Shown here piece by piece: positions 34,898-43,363 of a DNA stretch of 64,000 bases (its first letter is position 1; each line of letters starts with the position of its first letter). The notes below the pieces were generated by a model. That model saw only the letters and a list, made by a program, of their open reading frames with translations. It searched no databases and was not told the origin of the DNA. Position numbers and translations under genes: made by a program. The DNA comes from Virgibacillus sp. NKC19-16 (GTDB lineage: Bacteria; Bacillota; Bacilli; Bacillales; Amphibacillaceae), in contig NZ_CP074373.1 in assembly GCF_021560035.1 (NCBI RefSeq), positions 554,001 to 618,000 of the forward strand. Reading direction: 5' to 3'.

Positions 34898-35020
34898 CAT
34901 TTAATATCTATTAATCCTTAAAAGGTAGTTTCGAAACTTACAACTAAATTGAAATTTTACAATTTGTTTTCGCAATAATAGTACAAGTTCGATGATTTGT
35001 GACTATTTAAGGAGGTGATT

Positions 35021-35038
35021 ATGTTCGTTAATTCATAG
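35021..35038 (+). other. Five-codon leader ORF with a perfect ribosome site
   Basis: AAGGAGGTGAT (35009-35019), the full anti-SD complement, precedes ATG TTC GTT AAT TCA TAG. It ends 55 bp before the GH3 start, which has its own ribosome site. Confidence 0.5.
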
Positions 35039-35093
35039 AGCTTCATTGTTGGTTGTTAATTTTTTCAGTCTTAAAAAAAGAGGAGGGAACGTT

Positions 35094-37385
35094 TTGAAAG
35101 TAGTATCAAATCACTTAAAAAAGGCTTTGATATTTTCACTCGTTTTGTTGTTGGCCTTTTCGCATGCTCCTTTCCAAGCAAGTGGAGATAGCAGCGGATC
35201 GGAAAGCGGAGAAAACGATATCCCGGATGTTGATACTCGAGTGAAAGATATCCTTGAAATTGATGGGGAGGAATTCAGAGATTTAAATGACAACGGAGAA
35301 CTGGATCCATATGAAGATTGGAGGCTTTCTGTTGACGCGCGAGTTGAAGATCTCATATCACGAATGACGCTTGAGGAAAAAGCAGGGATGATGCTTATTT
35401 CCACCCACAGTATGAATGAAGATCCGGATGATGGCCGATATGTAGATGAGAACGATGAGATGATTACCAAGAATGATATGCGGTATGTAATTTTCCGTCA
35501 AACTCCCCCTGCAGATGAACTGGCAACATATACAAATCAGCTACAAGAAGTGGCGGAAGAAACACGATTAGGTATCCCAGTTGTTGTAACTTCAAACCCA
35601 AGAAATCATACATCAACGGACTATACTGATAATACTGTAGCAATGGATCAACACTCTTTTTGGCCGGGAACCTTAGGTCTTGCAGCAACGCGTGATGCAG
35701 ATCTTGTAAAGGAATTTGCTCAAATAGCCGCACAGGAATGGAGAGCTGCAGGAATTCATAAGATTTATGGGTATACGGCGGATGTCACAACAGATCCGTT
35801 ATGGTCAAGAATTGAAGATACATTCGGAGAGGATCCTCAACTCATCTCCGACATGATGACTTCACTTGTTGAAGGATTCCAAGGTGAAGAGCTTGGTTCA
35901 GATAGTGTTGCTCTGACGATGAAGCATTTCCCTGGTGGCGGAGCACGTGATGATGGGCAGGATCCTCATTTTGAAAATGGTAATTTCAATCCTTATCCAA
36001 CAGAAGGAAGCCTGCTAGAATATCACATCCCGCCATTTGAGGCCGCAATTGAAGCTGGTGTATCTTCCATCATGCCTTATTACGCATATCCAAGCAATGA
36101 GCACAGCGCGGATCAAGGATTGCCATGGTATAGTGAGGACCAGCAATTTGAAGAAGTTGGCTTTGCATTAAACGAAGGTATCATAACAGACTTACTGCGC
36201 GGTCAGCTTGGTTTCGAGGGTTATGTGAACTCTGACACCGGTGCGGTTACAGGTGAGGCCTGGGGTGCCGAAGATTTAACAACTGTGGAAAAATTTGCAA
36301 AAGCAATTAATGCAGGAACAAATATTATTTCTGGGGAAACTGATTCCACACCTATTATCAGGGCAGTTGAGGAAGGTTTACTGGAAGAAGAGAAAATTGA
36401 TGAATCGGTAGACTATTTACTCACAGAAATGATGCAATTAGGATTGTTTGAAGATCCGTATGTAGACCCGGGTCATGCTTTGGAAGTCTTCAATAATCAA
36501 CAATCACAGGAACTAGCTGACGAAGCACATCGCAAGTCCAACGTTCTATTGCGTAATGACGAAAATATTTTGCCGTTGGATGATGAAAAAATTGATGATG
36601 TTAAGCTTTATGTTGAGCAGTTCGGCACGGATGAAGATGATACTGAAAGCACTGAAAGATTAAGACAGACCATCCAAAATTATGATGACTCTATCAACAT
36701 TACGGATGATATCGAGGAAGCAACACATGCGTTTGTTTGGGTACAACCAGTAGTATCGAATTGGGATAATGATCCAGCGGTTCAAATAGGCCCTGACACA
36801 GGAATTGATCGGGTAGACAGAATCAATGAAATTCAGAATACGGTCCCGACTATTCTTGCGGTAAACATGACCCAACCGTGGGTAATGGATACAATTGAAC
36901 CGAATGCGGAAGCAGTCATCAACACATTTCACACGAAGCCTGAGTCGGTAGTGGATATTATTCGAGGGGAATTCAACCCTACAGGAACACTTCCATTTAC
37001 GCTTCCTGCTGATATGGAAGCAGTAGAAAATGAAGTCGGGGATATTCCTGGCTTTGAGGAAGATCCTTCTTATGTTTATCAGGCAGAAAGTGGAGATGAC
37101 TATGGTTATGGTTTTGGTTTGTCGTATATAGGTGCTGCCGATACGATGACCCTTGTTGATCAATTCGAGGAAAATGGCGAGTTTGAAAATGCTGAAGTTG
37201 TCCGTTCTTTAAACATGCATTTGACTACTGTAGATCGTTTTGAAAATCAAGAAGCAGCCGATAAAGTTGTCAAGCACATGGAAAGTTTTAAATTGCTGCT
37301 TGATCATCAAGAAGATTTGATATCTGAGAGAGCGTATAAGGCACTCAAGGATAATGCTGATTCTTTACTTGAGAACTGGCAATAA
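35094..37385 (+). CDS. Secreted glycoside hydrolase family 3 enzyme with C-terminal FIMAH domain
   Basis: A 763-residue protein taken from TTG 35094, 7-8 bp after AGAGGAGGG; an upstream ATG at 35046 lacks a ribosome site. A signal peptide (residues about 7-30) and an acidic linker precede a GH3 two-domain catalytic core: RMTLEEKAGMML, ATRDADLVKEFAQIAAQEWR, MKHFPGGGARDDGQDPH and the nucleophile region GFEGYVNSDTGAV (Asp). The C-terminus (LVDQFEENGEFENAEVVRSL to LLDHQEDLISERAY) is a FIMAH domain, found at the ends of secreted bacillar enzymes. It would act outside the cell on beta-linked sugars; the substrate is unknown. Two XylR-type operators precede it. Confidence 0.85.
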   Translation: MKVVSNHLKKALIFSLVLLLAFSHAPFQASGDSSGSESGENDIPDVDTRVKDILEIDGEEFRDLNDNGELDPYEDWRLSVDARVEDLISRMTLEEKAGMMLISTHSMNEDPDDGRYVDENDEMITKNDMRYVIFRQTPPADELATYTNQLQEVAEETRLGIPVVVTSNPRNHTSTDYTDNTVAMDQHSFWPGTLGLAATRDADLVKEFAQIAAQEWRAAGIHKIYGYTADVTTDPLWSRIEDTFGEDPQLISDMMTSLVEGFQGEELGSDSVALTMKHFPGGGARDDGQDPHFENGNFNPYPTEGSLLEYHIPPFEAAIEAGVSSIMPYYAYPSNEHSADQGLPWYSEDQQFEEVGFALNEGIITDLLRGQLGFEGYVNSDTGAVTGEAWGAEDLTTVEKFAKAINAGTNIISGETDSTPIIRAVEEGLLEEEKIDESVDYLLTEMMQLGLFEDPYVDPGHALEVFNNQQSQELADEAHRKSNVLLRNDENILPLDDEKIDDVKLYVEQFGTDEDDTESTERLRQTIQNYDDSINITDDIEEATHAFVWVQPVVSNWDNDPAVQIGPDTGIDRVDRINEIQNTVPTILAVNMTQPWVMDTIEPNAEAVINTFHTKPESVVDIIRGEFNPTGTLPFTLPADMEAVENEVGDIPGFEEDPSYVYQAESGDDYGYGFGLSYIGAADTMTLVDQFEENGEFENAEVVRSLNMHLTTVDRFENQEAADKVVKHMESFKLLLDHQEDLISERAYKALKDNADSLLENWQ

Positions 37386-37397
37386 TTTTTTAGCTTG

Positions 37398-37440
37398 ACT
37401 TTCCCCTATGGCAGGAACAAAACCTGTCTTAGGGGAACCT
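37398..37440 (+). terminator. Hairpin after the GH3 gene
   Basis: TTCCCCTATGGCAGG, 7-base loop, CCTGTCTTAGGGGAA. The stem is long with two interruptions, and there is no strong T run downstream, so it may be an RNA-stabilising end. Confidence 0.6.
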
Positions 37441-37548
37441 AAAAATAGTACCATACAATGCTACAGAGGTAAAAGTTAATTTTACACAAAGTCACCCTAA
37501 ATTAAGAGTTAGTGATGGGAGGCTACAATAATCAAAAAATATCAGAGT

Positions 37549-38049
37549 ATGAAAAAACGATTTACAATCAATTTTTTTCGATTATTCGCTATGGTATACC
37601 TGCTGTTTTGCATCGTCTTTCACTTAACTTCACCGACCACCGCATCTTTCAGTGATTCTGAAATTGTTGATGGAACGATTTCTACAGGCGTTACGTTTGG
37701 TGATGAGCTGCAGGAATCGGACAAAGGCTCAGATAGTGATTTGGGCGAAATTCAGTCAGAGGATGACCAAGAAGAGAACAGAAATAATAGTGCACAGGAA
37801 ATGAAACAAGAGGACAAGCCGGAAGAGACGAACAGTAATGATCAATATCGTGAAGAAGAGACTTCCGATCAGGCGGACAAGCAAAAAGATAAAACAACTT
37901 CATCCACTGATAGAAATGAAAGCAATAGTAACAACCAAATAAAAGAAGGAACCAATCAAACTGAAAACCCTGAATCACCCAACCCTTCTTCAAAAATGAA
38001 AAGCGATAAAACAGAAGAAGAGCAGGATGAAGAGGATATCTCAGACTAA
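37549..38049 (+). CDS. TapA-like secreted protein with hyperacidic disordered tail
   Basis: A 166-residue protein. The membrane-crossing signal (residues about 8-32) is followed by TTASFSDSEIVDGTISTGVTFG, the TASFSD-type start of SipW-processed TapA/TasA/camelysin proteins. From residue 50 on it is a low-complexity tail of Glu, Asp, Gln, Asn, Ser and Lys, presumably disordered. TapA anchors TasA fibres in B. subtilis, and a TasA-like gene follows. The ribosome site GGGAGG is 38 bp upstream of ATG 37549, with only in-frame ATA/ATC codons nearer, so the start is uncertain. No sipW gene is in the window. Confidence 0.65.
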   Translation: MKKRFTINFFRLFAMVYLLFCIVFHLTSPTTASFSDSEIVDGTISTGVTFGDELQESDKGSDSDLGEIQSEDDQEENRNNSAQEMKQEDKPEETNSNDQYREEETSDQADKQKDKTTSSTDRNESNSNNQIKEGTNQTENPESPNPSSKMKSDKTEEEQDEEDISD

Positions 38050-38124
38050 TGGCTCACAATGAAATTGAGAGAAATACTGAAGGTGGTTAACAGTACCACA
38101 ACATCGATACTATATAACAATTGC

Positions 38125-38140
38125 CCATATTATAATATGG
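38125..38140. promoter_or_regulatory. 16-bp perfect palindrome between tapA-like and tasA-like genes
   Basis: CCATATTATAATATGG is fully symmetric, flanked by GCC and CGA. It lies in the 285-bp gap before the TasA-like gene and may be an operator; it also contains TATAAT, so it could overlap a -10 box. Nothing else is recognisable in the gap. Confidence 0.4.
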
Positions 38141-38334
38141 CGAAGAAGTATTATTTATAAGTAAAAGAGCAAGAAAATTAATTTCTAAACTTATTATACG
38201 AGGCGGCTTATTACAATAGGACGTTCAATTACAAATTAAACTAGTTTAGTAATCTATAACGTTGGGATTAGTAGGAATCAAGTGGAAAAACAGTGTAATC
38301 TTAAAAAAAGAAGTATATAGAGGGGAGAATTTTA

Positions 38335-38922
38335 ATGGGTATTAAAAAGCAATTAGGTATGGGAGTTATGACAGCTGCACTCGGATTATCATTGATAGGT
38401 GGAGGGACGTTTGCATATTTCAGTGATAGTGAGACGACGAACAACACGTTTGCAGCAGGAACACTTGATTTAGGTGTTGAACCGACGGAAGTCATTAATG
38501 TTGAAAATATTCAACCTGGTGATTCCATGGTTCGCGATTTTGAACTTCAAAATAATGGTTCAGTGGATATTAACAAAGTACTCTTGGAAACGGATTATTC
38601 TGTAACAGATGCGGAAGGTGATAATACGGGTGACTTTGGAGAGCACATCCGGGTAGAGTTTTTATACAATGCGGATCAACTGAATGAAGTGATTTATGAA
38701 ACAACATTAGCAGATCTAAGAGGCATGTCACCTGAAGCTGTTAATGAGGAAGTATTCCTCCCTACGTTAGGTGAAGATGGGCTTGAAGCGGGTACTAGCG
38801 ATGACCTCGTTGTTCAGTTCACCTTCGTTGATAACGGAGAAGATCAAAACGAATTCCAGGGCGATGCTTTAAATCTGGAGTGGACATTTAATGCTCAACA
38901 AACAGCAGGTGATGAAAATTAA
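38335..38922 (+). CDS. TasA/camelysin (CalY) family biofilm matrix protein
   Basis: A 195-residue secreted protein with the classical TasA family start: signal peptide GMGVMTAALGLSLIGGGTFA, then YFSDSETTNNTFAAGTLDLG. The beta-sandwich body follows with IQPGDSMVRDFELQNNGSVDI and a C-terminal NLEWTFNAQQ. TasA proteins form extracellular fibres, and camelysin is a surface metallopeptidase-like relative. It is cleaved by SipW-type peptidase, which is not encoded here. It sits between two secreted glycosidase genes. The start has AGAGGGGAGAA. Confidence 0.85.
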   Translation: MGIKKQLGMGVMTAALGLSLIGGGTFAYFSDSETTNNTFAAGTLDLGVEPTEVINVENIQPGDSMVRDFELQNNGSVDINKVLLETDYSVTDAEGDNTGDFGEHIRVEFLYNADQLNEVIYETTLADLRGMSPEAVNEEVFLPTLGEDGLEAGTSDDLVVQFTFVDNGEDQNEFQGDALNLEWTFNAQQTAGDEN

Positions 38923-38944
38923 GATGAATTAGAAATATTTAGTA

Positions 38945-38976
38945 CTAAGGAGCAGGCTTATTCTGCTCCTTTTAAA
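38945..38976 (+). terminator. Terminator after the tasA-like gene
   Basis: AAGGAGCAG, 7-base loop, CTGCTCCTTTT, 24 bp past the stop. Confidence 0.85.
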
Positions 38977-39005
38977 AAACTTTTATATGGGGAGAGATAG
39001 AGTAG

Positions 39006-41489
39006 ATGACAAACCGTATTTTAAAATTTGTACCATTTCTATTAGCAATTCTTTTGTTAGTGCCAATCTTAACCGTTACTGCTACTGGCAATGATGGCGA
39101 TGAAAGTAATGGAGAAAATACAGTGGCCAATACGGGTAGAATTGTAGAAAACATTGATGATAATTGGAAATTTCACAAAGGAGCCCAAGGTGAAGAAGAG
39201 GATTTTAGTGCAGTTGAATTTAATGATAGTAATTGGGATGAAATAAGTCTTCCTCATACTTGGAATGCAGAAGATGGAGCTGACGGTGGAGACGACTATT
39301 ACATGGGTGATGGTTGGTATAGAAAACAATTAAATATCCCTGAAAGTTATGAGGGTAAAGAATTATTCTTGCAATTTGAAGCAGCGAATAAAGAAGCAGA
39401 AGTATTTATAAATGGTGAACCTGTAGATACGCACATTGGAGGGTATACTGCATTTGCAGTTGATATTGGCGAGCATGTAGATTTTGGACAAGACAATACG
39501 ATCGCTGTACGGGTAAACAATGAAGTGAAAGATTCGATGCCATTAAGTGGTGATTTTACTTTCTGGGGTGGAATTTATAGAAGTGTCAACCTAGTAGTGA
39601 CAGATAAGACTCATATCGATGTACAAGATAATGGCTCCAATGGTGTATATGTTTCCGTTCCAAATGATGAGTCCATTGAAGAAACGGCAGAAGTTACGGT
39701 TGAGGCACCGGTTGTTGTAGATGAGACGGATGCTGAGACAATAACAGTGGAAACTTCAATAAACAATGCAGAAGGTGAAGAAGTAACATCAACAGAAATG
39801 TCGGAAGAAAACGGGGTGTTTATGGGTGAAATGGAAGTAGATAACCCGCGCCTATGGAATGGCGTAGAGGATCCTTATCAATATACGGTTGAAGTAAATG
39901 TAACAAGAGATGGTGAAGTAATTGACCAAGTAACAGATGAAGTAGGTTTTCGGTATTTTTCCGTGGATCCAGATGAAGGATTCTTCCTGAATGGGGAAAG
40001 CTATCCGCTTCGTGGTGTAAATATTCACCAAGACAGAGAAGGCTATGGCAATGCTGTTCCTGAAGATGTCAGAGAAGAGGATTTTGAGCTTATTGAAGAA
40101 ATTGGCGCGAACACAATAAGAGTAGCCCACTATCCGCATTCACAGTATGTGTTTGACAAGGCTGATGAAATGGGACTTGTAGTTTATACGGAAATCCCGT
40201 TTGTGAACGAAATGACTTCCACTACGGAATTTGCAGAAAATGCGGAACAACAATTAACGGAAATGATTAAGCAGAATTACAATCATCCTTCTATTGTAAC
40301 CTGGGGAGTTCATAATGAAATCGGTTATAATGATTTTGTATTGGATTCAGATTTGACAGAGGAAGAACAGTATGAGATGGCAACTGAATTGGTTCAGCGT
40401 CTTAGTGAAACTGCAAAGGAATTGGACCCGGAAAGACTAGTAACGCAAGCAATTGTTCAATCGCAAATAGATGAAAATCTGGATTGGGGCTCCGATGAAT
40501 CCCAAAATGGAGGCAATGACGAAATTGATAAGTTTATAGATCTATCTTCTATGAATCTTTATTATGGTTGGTATAGTCCTAAATCAGCGACACCAGAATT
40601 GGATAATTTCTTGACTGACCTTCATGAAACGTATCCTGATGCTGTATTGGGAATTTCTGAATATGGAGCTGGTGGACATCCTCACCAACATGATATAGTC
40701 GATGAGGATTTTGAATGGAATGGAATGGAAGATAGCCGAAGTGATTGGCATCCAGAAGAATACCAGAATTTCTATCATGAAGAGAATTACAATATTATCG
40801 AAGACCATCCAGAATTATGGGCCACCCATGTATGGAATATGTTTGATTTTGGTTCGGATGATAGAGATGAGGGGAATAATCCAGGCATTAATGATAAGGG
40901 TCTCGTATCCTATGATCGCCAGCTGAAGAAGGATTCCTTCTATTTTTACAAAGCACAATGGAATGAGGAAGATCCATTTGTTTATATCACAAGCAGAAGA
41001 TACACGGAAAGACCGGAAAGCACAACACCTGTTAAAGTTTACTCGAACTTGGATGAAGTTACGCTTACTGTAAATGGCGTAGATTATGGCAAAGGTGAAA
41101 AACAACAAACAGGAGTATTTGTTTGGGATAATGTAGAACTAAATGCTGATGATAATGTTGTGGTTGCAACAGCCGATACAGCAGACGGAGAAAATGTAAC
41201 TGATAGTGTTAATAATTGGGGTATTATAAATGCAACCGATATAAAAACACTTGTGGATAATTTAGAAGAAGAGGGAGAATTTGCAAACGATGATGTTGCT
41301 CGTTCCTTAAACATTCACCTGAATGCTATAAATCGTTTCGAAGATGTAGGACAAGCAGATAAGGTTGTTAAACACATGGAAAGTTTCAACCACCTACTTG
41401 ATCATCAGAATGAAGATGATTTAATTTCCAAGAAGGCGTATAATAATCTCAAGTACAAGGCAGATACGTTGATAGAGAAATGGGAATAG
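39006..41489 (+). CDS. Secreted glycoside hydrolase family 2 enzyme with C-terminal FIMAH domain
   Basis: An 827-residue protein. A signal peptide (residues about 6-28) leads to the GH2 sugar-binding domain (WKFHKGAQG, LPHTWNAEDG, GWYRKQLNIPE, INGEPVDTHIGGYTAF). An immunoglobulin-like domain follows, then the TIM barrel: YPLRGVNIHQDREG, ANTIRVAHYPHSQYVFDKAD, TWGVHNEIGYND (acid/base Glu in NE) and GISEYGAGGHPHQH (nucleophile Glu in SEYG). Residues about 755-827 are a FIMAH domain like that of the GH3 enzyme (KVVKHMESFNHLLDHQ). Beta-galactosidase or beta-glucuronidase-like activity outside the cell is likely. It has its own terminators on both sides, so it is monocistronic. Confidence 0.87.
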   Translation: MTNRILKFVPFLLAILLLVPILTVTATGNDGDESNGENTVANTGRIVENIDDNWKFHKGAQGEEEDFSAVEFNDSNWDEISLPHTWNAEDGADGGDDYYMGDGWYRKQLNIPESYEGKELFLQFEAANKEAEVFINGEPVDTHIGGYTAFAVDIGEHVDFGQDNTIAVRVNNEVKDSMPLSGDFTFWGGIYRSVNLVVTDKTHIDVQDNGSNGVYVSVPNDESIEETAEVTVEAPVVVDETDAETITVETSINNAEGEEVTSTEMSEENGVFMGEMEVDNPRLWNGVEDPYQYTVEVNVTRDGEVIDQVTDEVGFRYFSVDPDEGFFLNGESYPLRGVNIHQDREGYGNAVPEDVREEDFELIEEIGANTIRVAHYPHSQYVFDKADEMGLVVYTEIPFVNEMTSTTEFAENAEQQLTEMIKQNYNHPSIVTWGVHNEIGYNDFVLDSDLTEEEQYEMATELVQRLSETAKELDPERLVTQAIVQSQIDENLDWGSDESQNGGNDEIDKFIDLSSMNLYYGWYSPKSATPELDNFLTDLHETYPDAVLGISEYGAGGHPHQHDIVDEDFEWNGMEDSRSDWHPEEYQNFYHEENYNIIEDHPELWATHVWNMFDFGSDDRDEGNNPGINDKGLVSYDRQLKKDSFYFYKAQWNEEDPFVYITSRRYTERPESTTPVKVYSNLDEVTLTVNGVDYGKGEKQQTGVFVWDNVELNADDNVVVATADTADGENVTDSVNNWGIINATDIKTLVDNLEEEGEFANDDVARSLNIHLNAINRFEDVGQADKVVKHMESFNHLLDHQNEDDLISKKAYNNLKYKADTLIEKWE

Positions 41490-41509
41490 AGGCGTAAGAA
41501 TCCACCTAC

Positions 41510-41556
41510 GCTAAGAAAGAAGCTGTCGTTATTTTGGCAGCTTCTTTCTTTTTTCA
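41510..41556 (+). terminator. Terminator after the GH2 gene
   Basis: AAGAAAGAAGCTG, 12-base loop, CAGCTTCTTTCTTTTTTC. A 13-bp perfect stem with a T tract. Confidence 0.92.
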
Positions 41557-41569
41557 AAAAACAATTATC

Positions 41570-41598
41570 TTGAAAAAATAAACGCTTACATATATGAT
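41570..41598 (+). promoter_or_regulatory. Promoter with cre-like spacer upstream of the orphan permease
   Basis: TTGAAA (41570-41575), 17 bp, TATGAT (41593-41598). The spacer contains AATAAACGCTTACA, 12 of 14 cre positions. It is nearly the same as the uxaC promoter at 9975. Confidence 0.7.
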
Positions 41599-41613
41599 AA
41601 AGGTGTTTGGCAA

Positions 41614-41630
41614 TTTGTTTGGCGCACAAA
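41614..41630. promoter_or_regulatory. XylR-type operator upstream of the orphan permease
   Basis: TTTGTTTGGCGCACAAA followed by CTAATTC, 15 bp after the -10 box. Confidence 0.78.
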
Positions 41631-41666
41631 CTAATTCACATTAATAAATAACCTAAGGAGGCACCA

Positions 41667-43031
41667 ATGAAAAACCATCCGATCTTTCGCTATCTATATA
41701 TCTTTTATTCTTTTGTATTTGTGATCCATATCATTAACGTATTTATAGAAAGTGATAATTTAAATTACATATTGGGTATTATGGCACTTATCATGTTAGC
41801 TGTATCGTTTGCAGGAGCTTCGAGATTATTTAAAATTCTTGGGAGTGCATTTATTTTGATAGGTGGTATTGTTTTTGCGACTTCAGGCCAATCAATTGCT
41901 ACTGTCCCAGCTTTATTAACATCAAACATGTCACTGTTGACTCTTTTAGCGATGCTACCATGGATGAACAGTGTGGTGAGGAGCGGAAGGTTTGATCAAA
42001 GTCTGAACAATCTATTGAAAGTAAATGTTTCTGACTTAGGTAAACTATATCCGCGCAGTTCCATAACGACACTCACATTGGCATCTTTTTTAAATTTATC
42101 AGCTGCTACCATATCCCAGGATGTTTTAAAGGAAAACTTAAGGCCACTTGATAAGAGATTACGGGATTCATTTATTGCTACTGCGACGTTAAGAGGTTAT
42201 TCGTTGGCTTTATTGTGGAGCCCATTAGAAATATTATTGGCTGTTTCCATATTTACAACCGGTGTTGATTACGTTTCCTTATTACCTTGGTTACTCTTGA
42301 TTGCGTTGATTACTTTTTTATTGGACTCGATTTGGGGTAGGTTTCATTATAAAAAATATGCTTATGCAAATACGAGTAAGCAATCTATTAATATGAAAGA
42401 AATGACCAAAAAAATTGTTCATTTACTAGTGGCACTTGTTCTATTTTTAACATTGGTTATTTCTCTTGGAAACCTGTTTAATTTAGATTTTATTTTCACT
42501 GTTACGATACTTATTTTTCCATTTGCTTTTATATGGTCCCTCATTATGAAGCGAGGACGTAGTTTCTGGATTATCGGATGGAGCACATGGAAAGCGAAGA
42601 CGAACACGATGCAAAATTTCATCGTATTGTTTATATCCTTAGCATTCTTTGCAAATAGCATTGATGGTACACCGTTTCTTGATTTTATCCAACAACCAAT
42701 TTTAGCTTTTTCTGATTATCCAATAGTCATATTTGTTATGATTCAGCTAATCTTTATATTTATGAGCATGTTTGGTATTCATCCAATAGCGACGATTGGG
42801 ATATTAAGTGGAGTTATTGCAACCTTACTTGAATTTATGAACCCGGTCAGCCTTGCCATTGTATTGGTCACAAGTTCGATTGCAACATTAACAGTAGGAA
42901 CTTATGGATTGGTTGTTCAATTAACTGCAGTAAATACCGGACAAAATCCGTATCGTATCACGATGAATAACCTGTTATATTCTTTGGCTTTTGGTGGAAT
43001 AGGAACAGTTATCGCATATTTACTTTTATAG
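41667..43031 (+). CDS. Unrecognised multi-spanning membrane protein, probable permease of the uronate regulon
   Basis: A 454-residue protein with about 11-13 hydrophobic helices. It has a likely re-entrant or substrate-binding region GIHPIATIGILSGVIATLLE in the C-terminal half and a similar polar break (TLASFLNLSAATISQD) in the first half. That two-fold layout recalls ion-transporter (IT) superfamily permeases such as DcuC/NhaD/DctM types, but I cannot assign a family. The ribosome site TAAGGAGG is ideal. It is controlled by the same promoter and operator type as uxaC and stands directly before the TRAP genes, so hexuronate or glucuronide transport is a reasonable guess. Confidence 0.6.
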   Translation: MKNHPIFRYLYIFYSFVFVIHIINVFIESDNLNYILGIMALIMLAVSFAGASRLFKILGSAFILIGGIVFATSGQSIATVPALLTSNMSLLTLLAMLPWMNSVVRSGRFDQSLNNLLKVNVSDLGKLYPRSSITTLTLASFLNLSAATISQDVLKENLRPLDKRLRDSFIATATLRGYSLALLWSPLEILLAVSIFTTGVDYVSLLPWLLLIALITFLLDSIWGRFHYKKYAYANTSKQSINMKEMTKKIVHLLVALVLFLTLVISLGNLFNLDFIFTVTILIFPFAFIWSLIMKRGRSFWIIGWSTWKAKTNTMQNFIVLFISLAFFANSIDGTPFLDFIQQPILAFSDYPIVIFVMIQLIFIFMSMFGIHPIATIGILSGVIATLLEFMNPVSLAIVLVTSSIATLTVGTYGLVVQLTAVNTGQNPYRITMNNLLYSLAFGGIGTVIAYLLL

Positions 43032-43186
43032 GAATGGTTAGAAGTGACATTTTTGTTCTATCTTAGCGAAAAAGAGAATAAAATTTAAAAAGAAAAATGA
43101 ATGGAGGTGAAAGTATTTAGAGCTGTTGACGCTCATCGAATCTATTGAGTTTGAAGATATATAGGAATTTTTCCTTATTTTTTAAA

Positions 43187-43261
43187 TGAAAACGCTTGAT
43201 TATTGTACCGCTTACAATTATAATAAAGATAATCAATTATTTAGTTTGTTTACTGAACAAA
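43187..43261 (+). promoter_or_regulatory. TRAP operon promoter with cre and XylR-type operator
   Basis: The cre TGAAAACGCTTGAT (43187-43200, 13 of 14) overlaps the -35 TTGATT (43196-43201). After 17 bp comes TATAAT (43219-43224), and the operator TTTGTTTACTGAACAAA spans 43245-43261. A second weaker cre-like sequence (TGTACCGCTTACAA) fills the spacer. This arrangement implies both catabolite repression and specific repression. Confidence 0.78.
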
Positions 43262-43290
43262 TAATATAAGGAGGGGTATTCGACATTAAA

Positions 43291-43332
43291 ATGTTGGTAC
43301 AAGATGTTGACACTCTACACAGGAACTCATGA
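43291..43332 (+). other. 13-codon leader ORF upstream of dctP
   Basis: AAGGAGGGG (43268-43276) precedes ATG 43291, with a long 14-bp spacing. The frame (MLVQDVDTLHRNS) stops 31 bp before dctP, which has its own site. It is the weakest of the four leader ORFs. Confidence 0.35.
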
Positions 43333-43363
43333 TTTTACAATAATATTTTAGGGGGAAAATAGG

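Noticed and set aside
35046-35093. ATG 35046 as the GH3 start
   Set aside because: No ribosome site upstream; TTG 35094 has an ideal AGAGGAGGG and places the signal peptide at the N-terminus.
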